The position numbers and the translations under genes were made by a program. Positions 15,653 through 22,778 of a stretch of DNA of 53,444 bases are shown here, one piece after another (within the stretch, counting starts at the first letter, position 1; each line of letters begins with the position of its first letter). The stretch covers positions 1-53,444 of the forward strand of contig JAGXGH010000054.1 in assembly GCA_024636835.1 (NCBI GenBank), read 5' to 3'. The stretch is from Verrucomicrobiales bacterium (lineage in GTDB: Bacteria > Verrucomicrobiota > Verrucomicrobiia > Verrucomicrobiales > SLCJ01). The notes beneath the pieces were generated by a model, which was not told where the DNA came from, did no database searches, and saw only the letters and a program-made list of their open reading frames with translations.

Positions 15653-16516
15653 CTAGCGGCGGCGGATCATGAGAAATCCGCAACCAAGGCCGAGCAACGC
15701 CAGGCTACTTGGCTCGGGGATTGCCAGTGCCGAGATCTGGGCTCCGGTCAACACTTCGTCATAGTAGCGAACGTCGTCGATCATGCCGGGGAAATGGCGG
15801 GTGGTTGTGTTATTACCATCAGTATATCGACCAACCGTGGCGTTGGTCCAATCCAATGCCCCGTCGCCCACGCTTGTGATGTCGATCGTTGGGCCGGCAA
15901 CCCCATTCACATAAGTGATCGCCTGATTGTTCACACGGTCGTAGGTGATGGCGATGTGCGTCCATACCCCATTAGCCACCGCCGTGTTTCCGTCCACAAT
16001 GACCTGGGTATCGGCCCCATCGCCTTCGACGATGCCAACGATGTTGCCATTGGTATCGTTGATCCCGAGCGTCATCGTCGGGTTGTCGCCGCTTTCCCCA
16101 AGCCCAATCACATAGGCACCGCTGGAGGCATTGCCGTTGGTTGTGCTGCGATTGATCCACGCGGCGAAGGTGGCGCCAGTATTTGCGGCAAGCGTGGGAA
16201 TCGCGATAGTCGAGTTGATATTGACCCCGGAGCCTATTGTTCCCGTGGTCCATAGTTGCCCTGAATAGACGTTGCCACGTGTGGGATCCGATACAATCGC
16301 AGATGTCCCTTCCAATGTCCCCGAGTGGCCGTTGCCGGATGAATCGGGAGTGATCCCGCCCGGTGCGGACTCAAATTCGTAGTGAGCGACCAGGGCAGCG
16401 GACGCACCATTGATCGATAGAAGCGCGATTCCGGCCAGAGCCACCGCAGTTAATCCTGAACTAAGGCCATTAGGCTGCTGTTTTTGATTGGGTTGTGTCA
16501 GAAATCTCATTTTCAT
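15653..16516 (-). CDS. LamG PEP-CTERM surface protein
   Basis: Encodes 287 residues. A signal peptide follows a polar N-terminus (residues 1-41, ending INGASA). A single LamG jelly-roll domain covers about 42-262 (LVAHYEFESAPGG, SGNGHSGTLEG, FAAWINRS, NGVWTHIAITYDRVNNQAI, GMIDDVRYYDEVLT). The PEP-CTERM signal is at the end: IPEPSSLALLGLGCGF then MIRRR. This protein is predicted to be exported, sorted and held at or released from the surface. It follows the FecR-LamG gene with a gap of 130 bases that contains a promoter-like motif shared with the sigma factor gene, so it is a good candidate target of that sigma factor. Confidence 0.88.
   Translation of the reverse strand: MKMRFLTQPNQKQQPNGLSSGLTAVALAGIALLSINGASAALVAHYEFESAPGGITPDSSGNGHSGTLEGTSAIVSDPTRGNVYSGQLWTTGTIGSGVNINSTIAIPTLAANTGATFAAWINRSTTNGNASSGAYVIGLGESGDNPTMTLGINDTNGNIVGIVEGDGADTQVIVDGNTAVANGVWTHIAITYDRVNNQAITYVNGVAGPTIDITSVGDGALDWTNATVGRYTDGNNTTTRHFPGMIDDVRYYDEVLTGAQISALAIPEPSSLALLGLGCGFLMIRRR
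15758..16377 (-). repeat. LamG-encoding direct repeat, copy 2
   Basis: Partner of 14787-15406. The high DNA identity, including synonymous positions, implies recent duplication or gene conversion between neighbouring genes. Confidence 0.9.
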
Positions 16517-16563
16517 TTTTATATTCTTATTTGGGGTTGTCGCTCACATAAGAGTACTGCGCT

Positions 16564-16597
16564 CAATAGGGAACAGAACAGCAGCCCAAAACGTTAC
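16564..16597 (-). promoter_or_regulatory. Candidate ECF promoter of the LamG PEP-CTERM gene
   Basis: On the minus strand, GTAACGTTTTGGG is followed by CTATTG, with exactly 22 bases between GTAACG and CTATTG. The downstream element lies 47 bases before the ATG at 16516. The same arrangement occurs upstream of the sigma factor gene. Confidence 0.45.
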
Positions 16598-16646
16598 GAG
16601 ATTTATTGAAATCAGAGGCAATACTCGTAAATGCGCCTCTCCCACT

Positions 16647-18149
16647 CTACTGCGCAAGATCCGCGATCTCCTTTGGTGAAAGCGGTCGATTGTAGATTCG
16701 GGCGTCATCGATCAATCCGCCGAAGTGCCGGGCGTCGGTGCCACGATTCCCAACCATCCGCCCGATGCTGGCATAATTCCAATTGAGGACGCCGTCCCCC
16801 ACTATGGAAATGTCGGTGGGTAATCCGTCCGGCACGCCGTTGACGTAGGTGATCGCCCTGTTTTTCACCCTGTCGAAGGTAATGGCGATGTGAGTCCACA
16901 CGCCATCGACCACCGCTGTATCTCCCACCACTTCCACCTGATCCGATCCGCCATCGCCCTCGATGAAGCCGGTCACACAGCCATTGGAATCGCTGATACC
17001 GATCGACGCGATCGGATGGTCACCACCCTCCCCGAGGCCGATGACATAGGAATACTTGCCACCGGCCGACGCGTCCGGGTTGCGCTTGATCCAAGCGGCG
17101 AGGGTTACTCCGCGATGGTTCAGCAGGATGGGGATTTCCCGGACAGAATTGATATCGACCCCATCTTCATCCGATCCCAAGCCCGAGAGCTTGAGCGAGT
17201 TTCCCCGTTTCGCATCGGCAACAATCCCCGCACCTCCCTCCAATCTTCCCGAGTGCCCGTTTCCTGATGAATCTCCGGTAATTCCGCCAGACTGGCTCTC
17301 GAACTCCCAGCGCCCTACCAATCCGTCATCCGATGGCAAGGTCTTGGAAAACTTATCGGCGGCGGTGGCAATTTTACTCAGGTCACCCGATTCCTCCACC
17401 CGGCGCGCCTCGCCCTCCCGGAGGGTTTGTGTCGGCCCGTCCCCAACCCGAGAAGTAACCTCGACCGCACCCCGGGTGACGTGGACTTCATCCGGATCAG
17501 CCTTTGATGAAAAAATTCCGAAGGTAGTTCCTAAATCGACCACAGTGATTTCCGGAGTCTCGACCGTGAAACCCACCGCCTCTTCCGGAACCTCGAACCA
17601 GACGGTGCCCTCCCCGAGTGCGATCTTGCCCTCCGCGATCACACGGAGGTCGCAGGGAGCCTCGGCCACCATGAGCACACCTGATTTGAAGACACCTTCC
17701 ATCATACCCTCCTGCAGCCGAAGCCTGGAACCTTTTGCTAATATCTGACCCTCCATTTCCACACCACCGTCAGAATTTGCATGGGTGAGCGTGAAAACGG
17801 AATCCTCGGTGACACGGAAACCCGCCAAAGAAGGTTGAGGAACGCGGATAAGAGCCAGAATCACAGCGGCTAATAGTATGATCGCCGCAGCGGCACCCAA
17901 GGCCATTTTCACCTGACGCTTGCGCTCAATGATCATCACTGTTTTGATCGGTATAACGTCTGCCTTCCCGATGAATGAGCGAGCCTGATATCGCGTTTCA
18001 AGTGTCGAATGAAGTCGAGCGAGCTTTCGATAAGTCGACAGTGCGTCACCATTCTCAAGCAGTTCAGCTTCAAGCAAAACGATCTCATCGGCGGGAAGCT
18101 CACCATCAAGCATCCGCAAAATATTGGATTCCAGTTCGGAGGAGGTCAT
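16647..18149 (-). CDS. FecR-type anti-sigma factor with periplasmic LamG domain
   Basis: Encodes 500 residues. The cytoplasmic N-terminus (about 1-80: ELESNILRMLDGELPADEIVLLEAEL) resembles the small helical sigma-binding region of anti-sigma factors. One membrane segment follows (about 82-101), then a FecR domain (about 112-270: VEMEGQILAKGSRLRLQEGMMEG, VWFEVPEEAVGFTVETPEITVVDLGTTFGI) and a LamG domain (about 280-500). The LamG is homologous to those of the two exported LamG proteins next door. The start overlaps the sigma factor stop as ATGA, implying translational coupling. FecR-like proteins control a partner sigma factor in response to signals outside the cell; here the LamG may be the ligand sensor. 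Confidence 0.88.
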   Translation of the reverse strand: MTSSELESNILRMLDGELPADEIVLLEAELLENGDALSTYRKLARLHSTLETRYQARSFIGKADVIPIKTVMIIERKRQVKMALGAAAAIILLAAVILALIRVPQPSLAGFRVTEDSVFTLTHANSDGGVEMEGQILAKGSRLRLQEGMMEGVFKSGVLMVAEAPCDLRVIAEGKIALGEGTVWFEVPEEAVGFTVETPEITVVDLGTTFGIFSSKADPDEVHVTRGAVEVTSRVGDGPTQTLREGEARRVEESGDLSKIATAADKFSKTLPSDDGLVGRWEFESQSGGITGDSSGNGHSGRLEGGAGIVADAKRGNSLKLSGLGSDEDGVDINSVREIPILLNHRGVTLAAWIKRNPDASAGGKYSYVIGLGEGGDHPIASIGISDSNGCVTGFIEGDGGSDQVEVVGDTAVVDGVWTHIAITFDRVKNRAITYVNGVPDGLPTDISIVGDGVLNWNYASIGRMVGNRGTDARHFGGLIDDARIYNRPLSPKEIADLAQ

Positions 18150-18685
18150 ACGGATTTGCCTTCTAAGGTTAAATCAATGCATTTCTTGAGACTCAAGCGT
18201 ATGCGGAGCAATGCAATTCGGAGGCTGCCGGGCGAACTGCCTAGGTTGGAGGCAAGCCGCTTGAGCGATCTACCCGGAGTGTAGCGCACCTCGACGAGTT
18301 CACGTTCACGATCGGTCAACTTGTCGAGGCAGCTGTCGAGCGCGGAAAGGATTTCTTGATCCGACTCTTCAAATGTCTCAACCTCTGCGATTACATCAAC
18401 CATTCTCTCGGAGAACACTAGCAGGCGATCTCGTTTATTCTTGTGCCGTTGACCCAACACTTCGTAACGCGCGATTTTGAACGCCCAGGCAATAAAATTC
18501 GTGCCATGTTCGAAGCGGTTGCGCTTCTGCCACAGAACGGTGTTTGTCTCCTGAAGCACGTCATCAACATGCGGGCTGCCGGGCATTAGTGATAAAATAA
18601 ACGCCCGCAGATTGGCCTGATGTTTGGTGATCAGGTTCACGTAGGCCTGTAAATCGGCCGGATCATCTTTATGCTTGGAAGCCAT
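18146..18685 (-). CDS. ECF-type RNA polymerase sigma factor
   Basis: Encodes 179 residues. Region 2 covers about 12-85 (LRAFILSLMPGSPHVDDVLQETNTVLWQKRNRFEHGTNFIAWAFKIARYEVLGQRHK), with the D-D-V-x-Q-E-T motif and the W-A-F-K-I-A-R-Y promoter-melting helix. Region 4 covers about 115-170 (LDKLTDRERELVEVRYTPGRSLKRLASNLGSSPGSLRIALLRIRLSLKKC), the -35-binding helix-turn-helix. This matches the sigma-70 subfamily common in Planctomycetes and Verrucomicrobia. It is coupled by a 4-base overlap to the FecR-LamG gene and has a candidate autoregulatory promoter upstream. Confidence 0.93.
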   Translation of the reverse strand: MASKHKDDPADLQAYVNLITKHQANLRAFILSLMPGSPHVDDVLQETNTVLWQKRNRFEHGTNFIAWAFKIARYEVLGQRHKNKRDRLLVFSERMVDVIAEVETFEESDQEILSALDSCLDKLTDRERELVEVRYTPGRSLKRLASNLGSSPGSLRIALLRIRLSLKKCIDLTLEGKSV

Positions 18686-18697
18686 CGTATATGAAAT

Positions 18698-18712
18698 GGT
18701 AATGAAATTACC
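18698..18712. promoter_or_regulatory. 15-bp palindrome in the sigma factor leader
   Basis: GGTAAT-GAA-ATTACC lies between the candidate promoter and the start codon at 18685. It could be an operator or a small leader hairpin. Confidence 0.3.
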
Positions 18713-18720
18713 TAAGTTAA

Positions 18721-18754
18721 CGATAGCGTACTGATCTCACCTCCCAAACGTTAC
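18721..18754 (-). promoter_or_regulatory. Candidate ECF autoregulatory promoter
   Basis: On the minus strand, GTAACGTTTGGG precedes CTATCG with 22 bases between GTAACG and CTATCG. The distance from CTATCG to the sigma factor ATG is 35 bases. It matches the element at 16564-16597 in sequence and spacing. Confidence 0.45.
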
Positions 18755-18940
18755 ATAATCAATGCGCACGGGCGGCGTAGTGCTTCAAAGACATTCGCGA
18801 TCTCCTCCTCATACCTTAACAGAAGCGGTAGCATTCACACAACCATCCAAGGACATCCATCAATCAGTCATGGATACACACTGAATGGGAGCTGAGGATA
18901 CCGAGAGCTTCTTTGGATCTGCCGTGCCATTGATCTCCAT

Positions 18941-19735
18941 TTAAATCTCGACTGCTCGCCGCCACGCTTGCAATAGCAGCGCATGACCGGCTGTGGTTGG
19001 ATGCACGCCGTCCCACAGCCAGAACTCTGCGGGTGCGGCTTTGGTGGCTTCATCGATGACCGCTTGGAATGGCACGAAGGTGAGCTTGAATTCATCAGCG
19101 AGTTTTTTTGATACAGCAGCGTATTCGGCGAGCGGTGCGAAATCCTTGCTGGTGCGCGTGGTGAAGGGTTCACAAATCACAATGCGAACTTCCGGCAGCG
19201 CTTTGAGCGTGCGTTGAATCAGCTCACGGTATCCGTTTTCGTAGTCGGCGACGGTCCCCTGGTAATTGGTACCGAAGGCGAATTTATGCCAAAGGTCGTT
19301 AACGCCGATGAGAATACTCAGGATATCGGGTTTCAGATCCAGCGTGTCCTTCTGCCAACGACTGGCAAGATCGGGCACCTTGTGACCACTGATCCCACGG
19401 TTGTAGATTTTCAGCTCGTGATCGGGGTAGTCGCTTAAAAGTTCACCCGCAGCCAGCACGGGATACCCTCTGCCTAGGGCCTTGACGATGTTAGCATCCA
19501 GTATTTTCTTATCGCGGCCATCGTCTGTAATGGAATCGCCTTGGAATAGAATGACACTGCGCTTCTTTAGATTCTTGTCAGCGCTAGCGGATGAGTCTTG
19601 TGCACGTGTAACACTCGAACCGAATGCGCTCAATGCACCGATACTCATTGCGCCTTGTAGCAGAGATCTGCGTGATACGCTTTTACCGCTGCGAGAAACT
19701 TGCTGATGACTTACTGAGTTTGAGGTCGTTTTCAT
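18941..19735 (-). CDS. Exported SGNH/GDSL hydrolase (probable carbohydrate esterase)
   Basis: Encodes 264 residues. A twin-arginine-type leader (SRRSLLQGAMSIGALSAFG) covers about residues 20-45. SGNH blocks are visible: block I LFQGDSITDDGRD (nucleophile Ser, about 71), block III ILIGVNDLWH (about 143), and block V DGVHPTTAGH (Asp and His of the triad, about 245). This architecture is found in acetylxylan and rhamnogalacturonan acetylesterases, which remove acetyl groups from glycans. It is the last gene of a minus-strand set with three rhamnosidases, supporting a role in deacetylating the same polysaccharide. Confidence 0.88.
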   Translation of the reverse strand: MKTTSNSVSHQQVSRSGKSVSRRSLLQGAMSIGALSAFGSSVTRAQDSSASADKNLKKRSVILFQGDSITDDGRDKKILDANIVKALGRGYPVLAAGELLSDYPDHELKIYNRGISGHKVPDLASRWQKDTLDLKPDILSILIGVNDLWHKFAFGTNYQGTVADYENGYRELIQRTLKALPEVRIVICEPFTTRTSKDFAPLAEYAAVSKKLADEFKLTFVPFQAVIDEATKAAPAEFWLWDGVHPTTAGHALLLQAWRRAVEI

Positions 19736-19806
19736 GGTGGAGACACGAGATGTGGAGATTGGGCTAATCGATAATGTTACTTAGCGAGTTCTGCGTAAAG
19801 TTTCTT

Positions 19807-22758
19807 TCATTGATCGATACCCTTTTGTGTCACGGTTTTTAATTGCACCGCTTTGCCGAGCTTGGGCGGGCCTTTGGAAGTGGAGGTGACCATGACCTTC
19901 AGTGTGTTCCCGCCCGGCTTCACGGCATCGGTGACATCCAGTGCGAACGGCGGCATCCAGAGGGTGTCGTAGGGTTTTCCATTCAGGGTGACTTTTGCCA
20001 TGACCTCCACCTCGCCCAGATCCAGCACAACGCGTTCACCTTTGCCAAATCCAGCAGGCAGCTCGAAGGCAGTCTCCTTGAGAACCGAGTATCCATTCTC
20101 GTCCTGCTTGAGCGACTGCCAGGGACTGTTGATGGGAAATGTCTGAGAGTCCGTCTCGATGCTCAAGGTGCGCTTGCTTCCGTCGCTCATGATCAGCGTG
20201 TAATCCCCTGCTTTGCTGGCTTCGGCGGTGAGTTGATTCTTGGCATCGTAAAACAGATCGACATCTGCCGGACCAATGTCTTTGCCGCCCTGCCGGACGC
20301 TGACAACCGAGGGCTTGGATGCCTTATCGCGGAATACGATAAAACATGAATCCGACTTATCATGCACATCAATGGTGATCCTTGTGCCGCTTTCCACACT
20401 CTGGTAGCGAGCCAGTTTTGTGATTTCACCGCTCACTGGGTTGAACAGTTCAGGAACCTTGCCAGTCACTCGCAAGGTCGCTTCAAACGTGCCGGCTTTC
20501 CGAAAGTTGGAGAGAAAAAACAGCATGCCGTCATCAAGTTGACGCGCCTTCCAGCGAAGCGCACAGCTGGTGTCGGACACGATCGGGGGGATACCGGCGT
20601 TCTGCAGAGTTTTAGTAGTCATTGGGATGGAATCCACCACCTGACCACCCTTGGCCTTCAGTGTATCGAGACGTTCCAGCACCTTCGGACGGATGTATTT
20701 GACCTTGGGCATGGCGAGCAGTGGGTAAGTTGCCGCGATACGTTTATTATCATTTTCATCAAAGACCACCCACTTGCCGTCCACCACGTCGAGATTTCTC
20801 AGAATCGCATCAGAGCCCATGTAGTCGTAGTCATAACCGGCAGGGACTGGATTTTCGGGGCCGGTCATCTGTGGTGCGAAATCGCCGATGTAGACGGCCA
20901 CATCAGCCACAGGATTCCCCTGTTGCAGCATGTAATGGCAGCGTTGCAAATACTTCACCCAGTCGCGGGACGGATTAAACCATGGTGTGTTTCGATGAAA
21001 TGCCGTTCCGAACCATGGGTTTTTACCCGGCACGCCATCGCTGGTTTGATGGGCGTAGACGTGTAGGACAAAGTGATTGATGCCCTCGCAGAAAAGCTCC
21101 TCACCACGCGCCTTGAAAGTGTAAGGGTGGTGTCCGAGATCGAGCTTGCTGGTGAAGGCTTCGGCGTAGATTCTGCGTTTCCCATAGATATGTCCGGAGG
21201 AACTTGCCGCGCGACATTCACTACTGCCCAAAGGTTGATTCGACCAGAACTCACCACCTAACATATCGGCGTATCCTCCGTAGATCAGAAACTCACCGGG
21301 GAACCCCCAGTGGCCATAATTCTCACACCAAAGCGTCAGGTCATTTTCATGAGCCACATCACGAAGTCCGCCGACATAATTCTCCGCGATCATATCCGCC
21401 ACCGTTCGGCGAAGGTCCCAGAGGAATTGATCGGATGTCTTGGCGCTATCGATCACTCGGCCAGTCAAGACCGGCAGAAGGGTAATCGGGTGATAACCAT
21501 TACGTTTCGCAAACTCCTCCGTAAAACCATCGGTCCAGTTCTGGGAACCGACCTCATAGCTATCTATGGTGATGCCTTTGAACACCGCCTTTTCCGCCGG
21601 CGTCAGCTCCGCGATCAGCTTGCCAAACATCGCATCGAAATGATGGCGAACGTGCTTCTTACTCATTTTGTCGCACTCCAAACCTGTGGCTTCGGGTGGA
21701 GCCGGGTGGTTTTTCTTTCCGGTCGTCACCATTCCAAAGTAGATGACATCCCAGTTACCTTTTGGGAGCGTGCAATTCAGCTCGCCCGCCGCGTTGAGCT
21801 TGTCGCTGAGATCGATCATACTGCTCTGTTTGACCATCGTCGAACTATCACTAGGCTCGACGGTGTCTGGGAAGATGTAGGATTGCCAGGTCGGGGACGG
21901 AGTCGGGTGCATGCGACCCATTTGTTTCTCGATGACCTGGGCGACTTTGGGTTCGGAAGTTAGCACCACCTTGCATTTGGCATTGGACACGAGTTCAAAC
22001 GCGCTGGCAGTGACTTCTTTAAAGCTAAATGTTTCGATCGCGTCCGGTAGAAAGTCCGTTTTTTCACTACCGCCATTGGCATGGATTTCGGCAACGAGTT
22101 TTCGCTGGCCATTGTGTAGAGCGTAGAGTTTTCCCTTGGCCTTGCCATGAACCACCACCGCGCGTGCGGCAAACGGTCTGGTGTGCTCGAAGGCGAGAAC
22201 CCCGCTCCCATTCGAGACTCCTTCTACCGACACCTCACCCAAACGCGGCACCGCCAACACGGCGATGTCCTGACTGGCATCGATACCATCGGAGCGCACT
22301 TTCTGCGAAAACTCTCCGCCTTTGGCAGGGAACTCCTGCCAAGTAACCCGGCGCATGGACTGTTCGGGTTTGATCCACGGGCCACCCGACTGACTCCAGC
22401 CAGGACCGTTGAACATCATCAACTCAACCGACAGTCGACCCGCTTCTTTAAGAGCGTGGTGAGTGGCATCATACCACTCTGGCGAAAACATCTTCACCGG
22501 GCCCCCGCCTTCAATGTTGCCGATCATGGCACGTTTGATGCCGACTTTTGCCATCGTCTCCAAGTCCTTGGTGATCCCTTCATTGCTGATGTCGCCCTTG
22601 AGCCAATACCAGTAGCACCACGGCTTGGTCTCTTCTGTGGGATTCCGAAACGACTCCGCAAACTGGTCGCCGCCGTGTGTCTGCCCGACTGCTATTGCCA
22701 TCGGCACTTCAAGAAGCAATGCCATCATAGCAAGCCTCATCCATGATTTCATTTTCAT
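19807..22758 (-). CDS. GH106-type alpha-L-rhamnosidase
   Basis: Encodes 983 residues. A signal peptide (residues 1-26) is followed by the characteristic start FRNPTEETKPWCYWYWLKGDISNEGITKDLETMAKVG, then FNGPGWSQSGGPWIKPEQSM, TIDSYEVGSQNWTDGF, LWCENYGHWGFPGEFL and a C-terminal jelly-roll module (RVVLDLGEVEVMAKVTLNGKPYDTLWMPPFALDVTDAVKPGGNTL). This layout matches the roughly 1000-residue GH106 family, inverting enzymes that cleave terminal alpha-L-rhamnose from pectins and other rhamnose-rich glycans. It lies 20 bases behind a second GH106 gene and 71 bases before the SGNH esterase, so co-transcription is likely. Confidence 0.87.
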   Translation of the reverse strand: MKMKSWMRLAMMALLLEVPMAIAVGQTHGGDQFAESFRNPTEETKPWCYWYWLKGDISNEGITKDLETMAKVGIKRAMIGNIEGGGPVKMFSPEWYDATHHALKEAGRLSVELMMFNGPGWSQSGGPWIKPEQSMRRVTWQEFPAKGGEFSQKVRSDGIDASQDIAVLAVPRLGEVSVEGVSNGSGVLAFEHTRPFAARAVVVHGKAKGKLYALHNGQRKLVAEIHANGGSEKTDFLPDAIETFSFKEVTASAFELVSNAKCKVVLTSEPKVAQVIEKQMGRMHPTPSPTWQSYIFPDTVEPSDSSTMVKQSSMIDLSDKLNAAGELNCTLPKGNWDVIYFGMVTTGKKNHPAPPEATGLECDKMSKKHVRHHFDAMFGKLIAELTPAEKAVFKGITIDSYEVGSQNWTDGFTEEFAKRNGYHPITLLPVLTGRVIDSAKTSDQFLWDLRRTVADMIAENYVGGLRDVAHENDLTLWCENYGHWGFPGEFLIYGGYADMLGGEFWSNQPLGSSECRAASSSGHIYGKRRIYAEAFTSKLDLGHHPYTFKARGEELFCEGINHFVLHVYAHQTSDGVPGKNPWFGTAFHRNTPWFNPSRDWVKYLQRCHYMLQQGNPVADVAVYIGDFAPQMTGPENPVPAGYDYDYMGSDAILRNLDVVDGKWVVFDENDNKRIAATYPLLAMPKVKYIRPKVLERLDTLKAKGGQVVDSIPMTTKTLQNAGIPPIVSDTSCALRWKARQLDDGMLFFLSNFRKAGTFEATLRVTGKVPELFNPVSGEITKLARYQSVESGTRITIDVHDKSDSCFIVFRDKASKPSVVSVRQGGKDIGPADVDLFYDAKNQLTAEASKAGDYTLIMSDGSKRTLSIETDSQTFPINSPWQSLKQDENGYSVLKETAFELPAGFGKGERVVLDLGEVEVMAKVTLNGKPYDTLWMPPFALDVTDAVKPGGNTLKVMVTSTSKGPPKLGKAVQLKTVTQKGIDQ

Positions 22759-22778
22759 TGTTGGTGGGTTGTTGAATG

